From contig JANNEO010000121.1 of assembly GCA_031378805.1 (NCBI GenBank), positions 1 through 64,000 of the forward strand: a stretch of 64,000 bases of DNA, read 5' to 3'. This document shows, in pieces, positions 7,648-16,388 of the stretch (within the stretch, counting starts at the first letter, position 1; each line of letters starts with the position of its first letter). The stretch comes from JADCCX01 sp031378805. GTDB taxonomy: Bacteria; Pseudomonadota; Alphaproteobacteria; Rhizobiales; Beijerinckiaceae. The notes beneath the pieces are model-generated. The model was given only the letters and a program-made list of their open reading frames with translations. It ran no database searches and was not told the origin of the DNA. The translations under genes were made by a program, and so were the position numbers.

Positions 7648-8586
7648 TCAGCCTCCATGCCCCAGGGAAGGAAGCGCCACCTCGATCGCCTCACGCCTGG
7701 GTTCCAGCCAATGCGGCAGCATCAGCCTTTCCCCCAGCAGCTCCAGCGGTTCATCCACGGCAAAGCCTGGTTCATCCGTGGCGATTTCGAACAACGTGCC
7801 GCCAGGTTCGCGGAAATAGACCGAGCGGAAATAGTTCCGGTCCACCTGCTCCGTCACGTGAAGCCCGCGTGCAGCCAGGGCCTTCACCATGGCAGCCTGC
7901 GCCGCGTCGTCAGCCGCCCGATAGGCCACGTGATGCACGGTGCCTGCACCGGAGTGATGCCGCTCCACCGCGCTTGCATTCCGGACGTTGATCGTGGTCG
8001 CAAGCCCACCTTGCCCCGTCGTCCAGCGCGTGGTTAGGCCTTCGGTTTCTCCCTCGGCATAGCCCAGCAAACTGAGGACAGCACCCGTGAGATCAGGCAG
8101 ATTCGACCAAAGCGTGATGCCTGCAAAACCGCGAATTGCGTGCTCCTGGGGGATATCCCCGTTCGACCAGCCCAGACTGTCGGCAAAAGTGGCTTGTGCC
8201 ACCAATTCGAGCGTCATGCCGTCGGGATCACGGAAGGCGATGACGGTTTCACCGAAACGCTGAATCGGCATCTCGTGCGGGACATGCCGGGCCCCCAGCC
8301 GGTCGAGCCAGAACGAGACAGCCGCGGGGGATATAGCAAAGGAAGTTCCTGAAGCCTCGCCTGCGCCGCGCCGCCCTGGTTTGGCACTGGCCCAAGGAAA
8401 GAATGTCAGGATGCTGCCGGGCGAGCCCTGACCATCACCGTAGTAAAGATGGTACGTGCCCGGATCGTCAAAGTTCACGGTCTTCTTCACCAGCCTAAGG
8501 CCGAGAACATCTGTGTAGAACGCGACATTGCGCGCGGGGTCGCCGGAGATGGCCGTGATGTGATGAATGCCGGATGTCGTGGACAT
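7648..8586 (-). CDS. VOC-family ring-cleaving dioxygenase (MhqO-like)
   Basis: This 312-residue soluble protein consists of two glyoxalase/bleomycin-resistance (VOC) modules. The N-terminal one starts GIHHITAISGDP and ends at DGMTLELVA; the second includes TVHHVAYRA and ends GTLFEIATDEPG. The His and Glu metal ligands are visible in each. This is the pattern of the MhqO/YfiE group of hydroquinone-type ring-cleavage dioxygenases, often linked to quinone detoxification. The substrate is inferred only from family resemblance. The ATG at 8586 has GAGGAAA seven bases upstream; the open frame runs 13 codons further without a better site. It is followed by the M23 gene after about 120 bases. Confidence 0.85.
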   Translation of the reverse strand: MSTTSGIHHITAISGDPARNVAFYTDVLGLRLVKKTVNFDDPGTYHLYYGDGQGSPGSILTFFPWASAKPGRRGAGEASGTSFAISPAAVSFWLDRLGARHVPHEMPIQRFGETVIAFRDPDGMTLELVAQATFADSLGWSNGDIPQEHAIRGFAGITLWSNLPDLTGAVLSLLGYAEGETEGLTTRWTTGQGGLATTINVRNASAVERHHSGAGTVHHVAYRAADDAAQAAMVKALAARGLHVTEQVDRNYFRSVYFREPGGTLFEIATDEPGFAVDEPLELLGERLMLPHWLEPRREAIEVALPSLGHGG

Positions 8587-8709
8587 GGCGGTTTCCTCAA
8601 GGGTTGGTCCTGTCGATGCTGCCAATGTGCGTGCAGGATGGACCTAAGAGAAGGGTGGCAATCTGGCTTGGCGTGTTTGCAATCAGAAGCTGGCGGGCAG
8701 ACGCGTTGT

Positions 8710-8820
8710 GCGTCCTTCGAGGCTCCGCTTCGCTCCGCACCTCAGGATGAGGAATCCAGTGCCCTGCACAACCTCCTTATCCTGAGGTGCTCGCCCCTTG
8801 GCGAGCCTCGAAGGACACAC
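8710..8820. repeat. Inverted pair of family B palindromic repeats
   Basis: The left element (8710-8752) begins GCGTCCTTCGAGGCTCC and ends CTCAGGATGAGG. The right one (8775-8820) begins CTTATCCTGAGG and ends CTCGAAGGACACAC, so the two are in opposite orientation. The same pair recurs at 30585-30719. Each copy holds an internal hairpin. Elements of this type are dispersed in many Hyphomicrobiales genomes. Here they lie downstream of the ABC-F gene and upstream of the VOC dioxygenase. Confidence 0.8.
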
Positions 8821-8858
8821 GACGCTTCTGCAATGCTTCAGACCGCAAAATTGGTGTT

Positions 8859-10709
8859 TCACACCGAAAGCGACAGCCATTCCTCTTCGGCCAGCGCCAG
8901 TTTCTGCGCCAGATTGCTGCGATCCTTGGTGAGTTGTGCCGCGATCTCCGGGTTCTTGCGAAACACATCCGGTTTGGCCAGGGCTTCATCCACTTTGGCG
9001 ATCAGGTCCGTCAGTTTGGCGATCTGTCCCTCCAGCTTTTCGGATTGCCTGCTGGAGACCGTGGAGGGCGGTTTTGGCATGGATGCCTCGTCTTCCTCCT
9101 CGTCGAAGCCGGGATCCTTCTGCTCGATCCCGTTCTTCGAGGTGCGTCGCGCCTGCAGGATGAGCTTGGTATAGTCGTCGAGGTCACCATCGAATGGTTT
9201 CACCGCGCCACCCGCGACAAGCCACAACCGGTCGCAGGTCGCGTCAATCAGAAATCGATCATGGCTGACGATGACGACCGCGCCTTCATATTCCGCGATG
9301 GCATTGATCAGCGCCTCGCGCATTGGAATATCGAGGTGGTTGGTTGGCTCGTCGAGAATGAGCAGATGCGGTCCGTCGAACGCGGCGAGGCCGAGCAGCA
9401 GGCGGGCCTTCTCGCCGCCCGAGAGCTTCTTGACCGGCGTGTCCGCCTTTTGCCACGAGAAGCCGAGCTGTGCGGTGCGCGCCCGCACTTTCGATTCCGG
9501 CTCGCCCGGCATACGGCGCGACACGAGCTGTGCCGGGGTATCCTCGATTGGCAGTTCATCGAGTTGGTGTTGCGCGAAATACGCGACTTTCAGTTTGGAC
9601 GAGCGGATGGATTTGCCATGCATCAGGGGCAGACGATCCGCCAGCAGCTTGACGAAGGTGGATTTGCCGTTGCCGTTTGCGCCGAGCAGTCCGATACGGT
9701 CATCGTTGGAGATCGAGAGCGAAAGCTTGCGCAACACTTTCCGCTCGCCATAGCCGACAGCAACATCCTCAAGTCGGATGATCGGCGGCGAAAGCTCCTT
9801 CTCGGGATTGGGAAAGCGCACCGATGCACCTTCCTCATCCGCCATGGTTTCAACCGTCTGCATCTTTTCCAGCCGTTTCATGCGCGACTGCGCCTGCCGT
9901 GCCTTGGACGCCTTGGCCTTGAAGCGCTCAACGAAGGCGATGAGATGCTTGCGCTCCGCCTGTTGTTTCACCGCGGCCTTTTCCAGCAACATGCGCTGTT
10001 CTGATCGCTGCCGGGCAAAGCTGGAATATCCGCCGCGATACAGCGTCAGCTTGCCCTGATCGAGATGCAGCGTGTGGTCGGTGATGGCATCCAGAAAATC
10101 CTTGTCGTGGCTGACCGTCAGCACCGTGTGCGGATATTTCCCGAGATAATCCTGCAGCCAGAGTGCGCCTTCGAGATCGAGATAGTTCGTGGGCTCGTCA
10201 AGCAGCAGCAGGTCCGGTTCCAGGAACAGCACGCTGGCGAGTGCCACGCGCATACGCCAGCCCCCCGAGAAATCCGAGCAGGGCCGCGCCTGCGCCTCGG
10301 CATCGAAGCCAAGACCATGCAGGATCGCCGCAGCCCGCGACGGCGCGGCATGGGCGTCGATATCCAGCAACCGCGTGTGGATATCGGAAATGCGCAGCGG
10401 ATCAGTCGCGGTGTCCGCTTCGGCCAACAGTGCCGAACGTTCGATATCGGCTTCCAGCACGGTGTCGATCAGGCTGGTGGCACCGCCGGGTGCTTCCTGT
10501 GCGACCTCGCCCATCCGCATGTTGCGCGGAATACTGGCTGTGCCGCTTTCGGGCTGCAATTCGCCTGTGATCACCTTGAACAGCGTGGTCTTGCCCGTGC
10601 CATTGCGCCCGACGAATCCGACCCTCGCCCCGGTGGGCAGGGCCGCTGAGGCATTGTCGAGCAAGGTTCGTCCCGCGACGCGGCAGGTGACATCTGAGAG
10701 TTGCAGCAT
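8859..10709 (-). CDS. ABC-F family ATP-binding protein (Uup/YheS-like)
   Basis: This 616-residue protein has two ABC ATPase domains and no membrane segment, the mark of the ribosome-associated ABC-F family. Domain 1 has Walker A GRNGTGKTT (~35-43) and signature FSGGWRMR. Domain 2 has GANGNGKST and signature LSGGEKAR. They are joined by a charged linker (KRFKAKASKARQAQSRMKRL) equivalent to the P-site tRNA-interaction motif. The C-terminal ~70 residues form a predicted coiled coil. It should act on stalled or translating ribosomes; no resistance role can be inferred. In related genomes a similar gene often lies between holC and ndk, but here it is about 53 kb away. Confidence 0.93.
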   Translation of the reverse strand: MLQLSDVTCRVAGRTLLDNASAALPTGARVGFVGRNGTGKTTLFKVITGELQPESGTASIPRNMRMGEVAQEAPGGATSLIDTVLEADIERSALLAEADTATDPLRISDIHTRLLDIDAHAAPSRAAAILHGLGFDAEAQARPCSDFSGGWRMRVALASVLFLEPDLLLLDEPTNYLDLEGALWLQDYLGKYPHTVLTVSHDKDFLDAITDHTLHLDQGKLTLYRGGYSSFARQRSEQRMLLEKAAVKQQAERKHLIAFVERFKAKASKARQAQSRMKRLEKMQTVETMADEEGASVRFPNPEKELSPPIIRLEDVAVGYGERKVLRKLSLSISNDDRIGLLGANGNGKSTFVKLLADRLPLMHGKSIRSSKLKVAYFAQHQLDELPIEDTPAQLVSRRMPGEPESKVRARTAQLGFSWQKADTPVKKLSGGEKARLLLGLAAFDGPHLLILDEPTNHLDIPMREALINAIAEYEGAVVIVSHDRFLIDATCDRLWLVAGGAVKPFDGDLDDYTKLILQARRTSKNGIEQKDPGFDEEEDEASMPKPPSTVSSRQSEKLEGQIAKLTDLIAKVDEALAKPDVFRKNPEIAAQLTKDRSNLAQKLALAEEEWLSLSV

Positions 10710-10882
10710 GGCGCCGTCCTAGCTGCCGGGCAAGCTTGCCGCAATGGCAGAAATTCTTAACGCTGCCCTGGGGAAAATGCACTGCGTTAGGAAAACCGAA
10801 ACCGCTGATCGCCGAAATTACGGGCAACGACGCGTGGAAAGGATACTCCAGAGCCGTCGATCAAAGGAACTGAGGCGGGCCA

Positions 10883-11284
10883 ATGACACAATTATTCGAA
10901 GGTGCGGTTGATGCATCCATGGACGTGATGTCCATGCCGGAAACCGCGATGAGCGCCCTGCGCGAGGCAACGCAGCGCCTCGGTTCGGTATCGCGTGAAG
11001 AGGCTGGCTTTCTGTTCGTGATCGACCGGACCGGTCATGTCAGCGGCCGCGACTGGTTCCCGCTGGCGGTGAAGGCTGTGCGTGATTTCCTGGTCTGGGA
11101 ATGCCGCCCCACCGGCCACATCACCGAAGCCGATGCGGATTGGCTGATCGGTCAGGTCGGTGACCAGCCAACGGCCTTTGGTCGCGCCGTGGTCTTCGCC
11201 GTGGTGCAGGAGGCCGAAACCGTGCCGCCGCGCCTGAGCGAATTGGCGATGCGCGCGGCGGTGGGACGGTGTTTGCTGGTGTAA
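10883..11284 (+). CDS. Conserved hypothetical protein
   Basis: This 133-residue protein has no recognised domain. It is acidic to neutral and mostly helical by inspection, with no signal peptide or membrane segment. Notable blocks are EEAGFLFVIDRTGHVSGRDWFPLAVKAVRDFLVWE in the middle (broken by Gly and Trp) and a helical tail ending AMRAAVGRCLLV. Its length, codon use and GC content match neighbouring genes, and a GAGGCGGG precedes the ATG, so it is probably real. It is divergent from the ABC-F gene and converges, with an 18-base gap, on the I78-like gene. No function is proposed. Confidence 0.72.
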   Translation: MTQLFEGAVDASMDVMSMPETAMSALREATQRLGSVSREEAGFLFVIDRTGHVSGRDWFPLAVKAVRDFLVWECRPTGHITEADADWLIGQVGDQPTAFGRAVVFAVVQEAETVPPRLSELAMRAAVGRCLLV

Positions 11285-11302
11285 GATCACCAGACAGTTT
11301 CA

Positions 11303-11884
11303 TTAGCCAAACCAGACATCCACAACCAGACTAGACTTCGGATCAATCTCGATATTCGCCCTGTTCGTATTGTGGTCGAAGGTCAAAATGTCACCTGTCC
11401 GGTAGACCCGCACGCTTTTGCCGAGAAGGGCAGTCAGAGGGAGGTGAGGATTAATCCGCTTTCCCGCCATTCCAGCTTCTGCTTCTTTACCTTGCAAAGA
11501 CCATGGCCAAGGATCTATGCCGCCGCCAGAAAGCTCCATTGCCTTCTGATAATCCAGCTCCTTCGTCAACTTGTTGGCGCTGGCATGAATGCGGACACCC
11601 TTGAGCGGCTTTCCTTTGCCCCAGAAATGCGATGGATCACGATCAATAATTTCAGTGACTGAAATGGGGGTGATGACAGGCATGTTGATGCCTGTTGGTG
11701 GATCGGCAATAAAGTCGAAATCCATGATCCCGTCAGCGGGTGGCATGACATAGATACGCGGTTCCAGTCGCCCATGAGACCAACCAGATGATGCCACCTG
11801 GCCGTCACATCCTATGGCGAGTTTGGGTGGTATTGTTTTGATGATGGAAACCGAAATTTTTGTTATTTTATAGATACGTGGCAT
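11303..11884 (-). CDS. Protein with C-terminal peptidase-inhibitor I78-like domain
   Basis: This 193-residue protein is of unknown role. Its last ~50 residues (TALLGKSVRVYRTGDILTFD followed by NRANIEIDPKSSLVVDVWFG) resemble the core of I78-family peptidase inhibitors, where the motif reads V-R-V-x-R-x-G-D then R-x-N-I-E-x-D. The family's disulfide cysteines are absent, and the only Cys is near residue 26. The N-terminal ~120 residues (SGWSHGRLEPRIYVMPPADG, DFDFIADPPTG) look like an immunoglobulin-like beta domain and are not assigned. No signal peptide is evident. A clear GGGAGG precedes the ATG. Base composition is lower in GC than the neighbours and AT-rich DNA follows its start, which may mean recent acquisition. 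Confidence 0.7.
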   Translation of the reverse strand: MPRIYKITKISVSIIKTIPPKLAIGCDGQVASSGWSHGRLEPRIYVMPPADGIMDFDFIADPPTGINMPVITPISVTEIIDRDPSHFWGKGKPLKGVRIHASANKLTKELDYQKAMELSGGGIDPWPWSLQGKEAEAGMAGKRINPHLPLTALLGKSVRVYRTGDILTFDHNTNRANIEIDPKSSLVVDVWFG

Positions 11885-12220
11885 TTCAACCTCCCTATGA
11901 TTTTTTTAAATTTGATATTTTACGCAACTGGATAAATTTCTCATATTGTTATCGTAGTTTCAAGTCCCCATTATCTTGTGTTCAAGGCCTTTTATTTGAA
12001 TAGATTGAGATTCAAAAATCCTAGTATTTTTTCTGAATTATCTAAGTCTAGATGCACTCATATTGCGGCTTGTTGATCGCTATTATGTGCTGGGGAATAG
12101 CTTTCTGAATTTTGATTTTCGGAGAGTTGGTCATCACCTCCGAAGAAATCTCCAGTGTCGCGCGATAAATATGGTCGTCCCGCCATTATTGCGTGCCTGC
12201 TAGTCTCGGCGATCAGGTCG
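11885..12220. other. AT-rich non-coding region upstream of the I78-like gene
   Basis: These 336 bases contain no convincing reading frame on either strand. The first ~200 bases are strikingly AT-rich for this genome, with runs such as ATTTTTTTAAATTT. They lie 5' of the minus-strand I78-like gene and 3' of the minus-strand hemolysin III gene, so they probably hold the promoter of the former. No direct repeats, tRNA or integrase remnant were seen. Confidence 0.6.
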
Positions 12221-12880
12221 CTATACCAAACCGCCCAGACACATCGCGATAGCGGCGAAATGGCAGGAAGCTGCCGTCACGACAAAACCGTGCCAAATGG
12301 CGCGCTGATATCTCAGCTGTTCCCAGAGGTGAAAGACCACGCCCACGGAATACAGCGCGCCGCCCACAAGCAGAAGCGTTGATGCAGTTGCAGGCAACGA
12401 GGCAACTATTGGCTTGATCGCAAGCAGTGCTACCCAGCTCAGCAAGAGATAGATCGCAATGGAGCCATTCTCGAAGCGGCGGGGCAGGGTGAATTTCAGA
12501 ACAATACCACCAAGTGCCCCCGCCCAGACCGTAATACCAAGTGTCCAAGCTGTCAGCGCATCCTGTAATTGCGTCAGCAACGGCGTATAAGTCCCTGCAA
12601 TCATAAGATAAATTCCGGAATGATCAAGGCGACGCAAGATTGATTTCCATTGCGCGTGCGTCGTCATGTTGTAGGCGAGTGAAAAGCTCAGCATCGACAC
12701 GAGACCGATGCCATAGATAATGGTGGCCGAAAACTCGATCCCGCTGCGTTCTAGCCCGACATAGACAGCTAGGAAGATGATGCCCGTGATTGCCATGACC
12801 AATGCCACGGCATGCACGATGCCATCAGCCCACAGTTCTGCCCGGTTGTACGGTCTGCTCACTTTACTTGCAGAAGCCAA
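12221..12880 (-). CDS. Hemolysin III / PAQR family membrane protein
   Basis: This 219-residue protein has seven predicted membrane segments. It shows the family pattern: an N-terminal E-x-x-D-x-x-VH (ELWADGIVHAVA), a central RLDHSGIYLMIAGTYTP, and a C-terminal HxxxH-type end (WHGFVVTAASCHF). These His and Asp residues would form the zinc site of the PAQR/hemolysin III fold. Despite the name, most bacterial members are not proven haemolysins, and a lipid-hydrolase or membrane-homeostasis role is more likely. The chosen start is a TTG with AGGAAG seven bases upstream; no in-frame ATG fits. It stands alone, with 188 bases between it and divergent pccA. Confidence 0.87.
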   Translation of the reverse strand: MASASKVSRPYNRAELWADGIVHAVALVMAITGIIFLAVYVGLERSGIEFSATIIYGIGLVSMLSFSLAYNMTTHAQWKSILRRLDHSGIYLMIAGTYTPLLTQLQDALTAWTLGITVWAGALGGIVLKFTLPRRFENGSIAIYLLLSWVALLAIKPIVASLPATASTLLLVGGALYSVGVVFHLWEQLRYQRAIWHGFVVTAASCHFAAIAMCLGGLV

Positions 12881-13068
12881 TGATCATCTTCCTACGGTAT
12901 GTTTGTTGGAGAAATCCGGAAAGTCCGGAAAATCCACTATGCATGGATTTGGGCATGTGGTTTAGCCACAGTGAAATTGCCACCCTCTGCCCCCTACCTT
13001 CCTCTGATTGCCGTCAGGGTGCCCCTTCGCTAGAGAACACGCCAGACGTACCTTGAAGGGCTGCCGGC

Positions 13069-15078
13069 ATGTTCAAGAAAATCCTGATCGCCAACCGCGG
13101 CGAAATCGCCTGCCGTGTGATCAAGACAGCGCGGCGCATGGGCATTGCCACGGTTGCGGTCTATTCGGATGCAGACCGCGACGCTCTGCATGTGGCTATG
13201 GCGGATGAAGCCATTCACATCGGCTCAGCACCTGCCGCCGACAGTTATCTCGTCATCGACAAGATTATCGCGGCTTGCAAGCAGTCAGGCGCGGAAGCGG
13301 TGCATCCCGGCTATGGCTTCCTGTCCGAGCGTGAGGCGTTTGCACTGGCGTTGAAGGACAATGGCATCACCTTCATTGGTCCCAATCCGCACGCCATTGC
13401 TGCGATGGGGGACAAGATCGAATCGAAGAAGGCGGCGGCAGCCGCAGGCGTTTCCACGGTGCCGGGCTATCTTGGCGTGATCGAGGATGTGGCTCACGCC
13501 ACAGCCATTGCGGACGAGATCGGTTATCCCGTGATGCTCAAGGCGTCCGCCGGTGGCGGTGGCAAGGGTATGCGCATTGCCTGGTCCGCATCGGAGGTGA
13601 AGGAAGGCTTCGAACGCTCGAAATCGGAAGCCAAATCCTCCTTCGGCGATGACCGCATGTTCGTCGAGAAATTCATCGTCAATCCGCGACACATCGAAAT
13701 CCAGGTGCTGGGCGACAAGCACGGCAATATCATCCACCTGGGCGAGCGGGAGTGCTCCGTGCAACGCCGCAACCAGAAGGTGGTGGAGGAAGCGCCATCG
13801 CCCCTGCTGGATGAAGCGATCCGCCGCAAGATGGGCGAACAGGCCGTGGCGCTGGCCAAGGCGGTGAACTACGACAGCGCCGGCACAGTGGAGTTTGTGG
13901 CGGGCCAGGATCGCTCGTTCTTCTTCCTCGAGATGAACACGCGGTTGCAGGTCGAGCATCCCGTGACCGAGATGATCACTGGCATCGATCTGGTGGAGCA
14001 GATGATCCGCGTCGCCTATGGCGAGAAACTGACAATCGCCCAGAAGGATGTGACGCTCAACGGCTGGGCGGTGGAAAGCCGCATCTATGCAGAGGATCCG
14101 ACACGCAATTTCCTGCCCTCCATCGGTCGCCTCACGACATACCGTCCACCCGCCGAAGGTGTGACTAACGGTGTCACCGTGCGCAACGACACGGGCGTGG
14201 AAGAGGGTGGCGACATCTCGATCCACTATGACCCGATGATTGCCAAACTGGTGACCCATGCTGCCACCCGCGAGGCCGCCATTGAAGGGCAGGCGCGCGC
14301 ACTGGACGCATTTGCCATCGACGGTATCCGCCACAACATTCCTTTTCTGGCGACACTGATGAGCCAGAGCCGCTGGCGGGAGGCCCGGCTGTCCACGGGC
14401 TACATCGCCGAGGAGTTCCCTGAAGGCTTCTCAGCGCCAAAGCCGCAGGGCGACGTGGCGCGGACATTGGCTGCTGTCGCCGCCAGCATTGATCACGTGT
14501 TGAACATGCGCAAACGTGCGATCAGTGGGCAATTGCCGCGCCGTACAGTGGTGGCCTTCGAGCAAGAGCGCATCGTCATGCTCGGCAAGGACACTCACGC
14601 CATGACGGTTTCCGGTGAGCCGGGCGACGCGGTGGTCGTGTTTGCCGATGATACCAAACCCTTGTCTGTCACTTCGCTGTGGCGACCCGGCGATATGGTG
14701 TGGACCGGAACCGTTGGCGGCGCCAGCATCGCTGTCCAGGTCCGTACGATTCTCAACGGCGTACGGCTCGCGCATGGCGGCACGGAAGCCGAGGCCCGCG
14801 TCTTCACGCGGCGCGAGGCGGAGCTTGTCAGGCTGATGCCCGAGAAGAAGGCGGCAGATACCTCGCGCTTCCTGCTGTGTCCCATGCCTGGCCTCGTCAA
14901 GGCAATCGCAGTTGCCGAAGGACAGGAGGTGAAGGCGGGCGAAACGTTGGCTATCGTCGAGGCCATGAAGATGGAAAACGTGCTGCGGGCCGAGAAGGAT
15001 GTCACCGTGAAGACCCTCAAGGCCAAGCCGGGCGACAGCCTGGCGGTCGATGCGGTGATCATGGAGTTTGCGACCTGA
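13069..15078 (+). CDS. pccA: Propionyl-CoA carboxylase alpha (biotin) subunit
   Basis: This 669-residue protein joins a biotin carboxylase domain (1-~450, starting MFKKILIANRGEIACRV), a linking PCC-BT-type domain (~460-590), and a biotinyl domain at the end. The ATP-grasp glycine loop is KASAGGGGKGM. The biotin-accepting lysine is K634 in EAMKMEN. With a separate beta subunit (not in this window) it carboxylates propionyl-CoA to methylmalonyl-CoA in the cytoplasm, for catabolism of odd-chain acids and some amino acids. Methylcrotonyl-CoA carboxylase is the main alternative, but the sequence is closer to PccA. It is apparently monocistronic, although two DUF805 genes follow on the same strand. 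Confidence 0.88.
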   Translation: MFKKILIANRGEIACRVIKTARRMGIATVAVYSDADRDALHVAMADEAIHIGSAPAADSYLVIDKIIAACKQSGAEAVHPGYGFLSEREAFALALKDNGITFIGPNPHAIAAMGDKIESKKAAAAAGVSTVPGYLGVIEDVAHATAIADEIGYPVMLKASAGGGGKGMRIAWSASEVKEGFERSKSEAKSSFGDDRMFVEKFIVNPRHIEIQVLGDKHGNIIHLGERECSVQRRNQKVVEEAPSPLLDEAIRRKMGEQAVALAKAVNYDSAGTVEFVAGQDRSFFFLEMNTRLQVEHPVTEMITGIDLVEQMIRVAYGEKLTIAQKDVTLNGWAVESRIYAEDPTRNFLPSIGRLTTYRPPAEGVTNGVTVRNDTGVEEGGDISIHYDPMIAKLVTHAATREAAIEGQARALDAFAIDGIRHNIPFLATLMSQSRWREARLSTGYIAEEFPEGFSAPKPQGDVARTLAAVAASIDHVLNMRKRAISGQLPRRTVVAFEQERIVMLGKDTHAMTVSGEPGDAVVVFADDTKPLSVTSLWRPGDMVWTGTVGGASIAVQVRTILNGVRLAHGGTEAEARVFTRREAELVRLMPEKKAADTSRFLLCPMPGLVKAIAVAEGQEVKAGETLAIVEAMKMENVLRAEKDVTVKTLKAKPGDSLAVDAVIMEFAT

Positions 15079-15192
15079 CGCAAGCGCGACTGGGCCGCCT
15101 TCACTCCCTCTTTCATGCCGGAGGTGCCCGTCCAGCATAATGATCCGTTAACGTTTCGCGCCGAATACTCATCCCTGGTTGGGAAACGGGCG

Positions 15193-15717
15193 ATGATTCA
15201 AGGCATACACTGGCTGTCGTTTCTGCTTGATCCGCGTGGTCGCATCGGGCGCTTTGGCCTGCTGGTTTCTGCGACTCTGATGCTCGCGGTGGAAGCGCTG
15301 CTGCTTGTGATGACGCCTGAGCAAGCGGATGGCCTGCCGTTTTATCTCTGGCCGCTCAAGACATTGGAATTGTGGGTTGGCATGACTGCGCTGATCAAGC
15401 GCCTGCATGACGTGGGCCGCTCCGGCTGGTGGGTGCTTGGCGGCATGGCCGGAATCTGCATCTGGAGCGCAGTGGTGGCTGTGGTTTTCGTCTTCGTGTT
15501 GGGCGGGCAGGCATTTCAGCCGGGATCAACTGGCTTTGTCACGCTGCTTGGCATCTTGATGCTGCCAGCGCTTGGCCTGGCCTTTTGGCTGCACTTGGCA
15601 CCTGGCGATCCGTTTGCCAACCACTACGGCCCGCCGCCCCATGAACCTGCCAAAGCACAGGCCAAGGTGCCGACCAAGGCGCCGACCAAGTCTGCCGAGG
15701 AAACAGCTGCCGCCTGA
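15193..15717 (+). CDS. DUF805 family membrane protein
   Basis: This 174-residue inner-membrane protein of unknown function starts with the DUF805 pattern (LSFLLDPRGRIGRFG). It has four hydrophobic segments and the KRLHDVGRSGWW motif with conserved His-Asp near residue 70. The C-terminus is a low-complexity Lys/Pro/Ala tail (KVPTK and KAPTK repeats). The ATG at 15193 puts the family motif at the usual distance from the start; an ATG at 15115 is in frame but lacks a ribosome-binding site. It lies ~115 bases after pccA and ~90 bases before a second related membrane protein. Confidence 0.78.
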   Translation: MIQGIHWLSFLLDPRGRIGRFGLLVSATLMLAVEALLLVMTPEQADGLPFYLWPLKTLELWVGMTALIKRLHDVGRSGWWVLGGMAGICIWSAVVAVVFVFVLGGQAFQPGSTGFVTLLGILMLPALGLAFWLHLAPGDPFANHYGPPPHEPAKAQAKVPTKAPTKSAEETAAA

Positions 15718-15809
15718 CCCGCCGCCGCCTCAACCGGATTTTAGCGGGCTTACTCTTCCCTTCATGCTGTCAGGACACCATCTTCTGACAATTCGCTTGG
15801 GAGAGTAAC

Positions 15810-16388
15810 GTGCTATCCATGTCGCGCCCGTTGGGTCGCCTGCCATTTCTGCTGGGAACAAGCGGCTTGAACGTCGCGCTTCTGTGCGCTGTGTTGCTCG
15901 GGCTGGCGTTCCGTCCAACCGGCGGCGGCCACCTCGCTGTGCTGATCAGTGTGGGCGCATTGCAATATCTCTGGATGGTGCTGCATGTCAGGCGCTTCGC
16001 GGATGCTGGCAAGGGACGAGGCGTGCCGGTTGCCGCCTTCGTGATCTGTTTTGCGGTCTTCGTGCTGGGTTATCTCGTACTGGCAGCGCTATGGGCCTCA
16101 CCCGAAGTGCAGCGTGAAGCCTTTCGCACAGCGGGCGGTTTGTCCGGCAGCGGTGCCATCAATCATCTCGAGACGGTACAGCTACTGGTCGACAGTGGCA
16201 GGATCATCACCTCGGCCATGGGTGCCGCAGGAGCCGTGGTGCTGAGTGGCCTGATCTTGTTGGGCTTCGGCGTCACAGCCTTCGTCAGCGGCTGTTTCAG
16301 CATTGTGGCGGCCGTTCTGCCGGGTGGGCAATCCTCCCGACGCTATTCTGCCATTCCGCCCGCAGCCAGGAACTTCTCCAGCCAGTGA
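15810..16388 (+). CDS. DUF805-like membrane protein
   Basis: This 192-residue protein has four or more hydrophobic segments. GRLPFLLG at the start and LHVRRFADAGKGRG near residue 58 are degenerate forms of the GRIGR and RLHDxGRSGW motifs of DUF805, so it looks like a diverged relative of the preceding gene. Function is unknown. The start is a GTG at 15810 with GGGAGAG just upstream; an ATG at 15819 is equally possible. Its 3' end overlaps the end of convergent accC by 46 bases, so the last ~15 codons are shared on opposite strands. Confidence 0.65.
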   Translation: MLSMSRPLGRLPFLLGTSGLNVALLCAVLLGLAFRPTGGGHLAVLISVGALQYLWMVLHVRRFADAGKGRGVPVAAFVICFAVFVLGYLVLAALWASPEVQREAFRTAGGLSGSGAINHLETVQLLVDSGRIITSAMGAAGAVVLSGLILLGFGVTAFVSGCFSIVAAVLPGGQSSRRYSAIPPAARNFSSQ

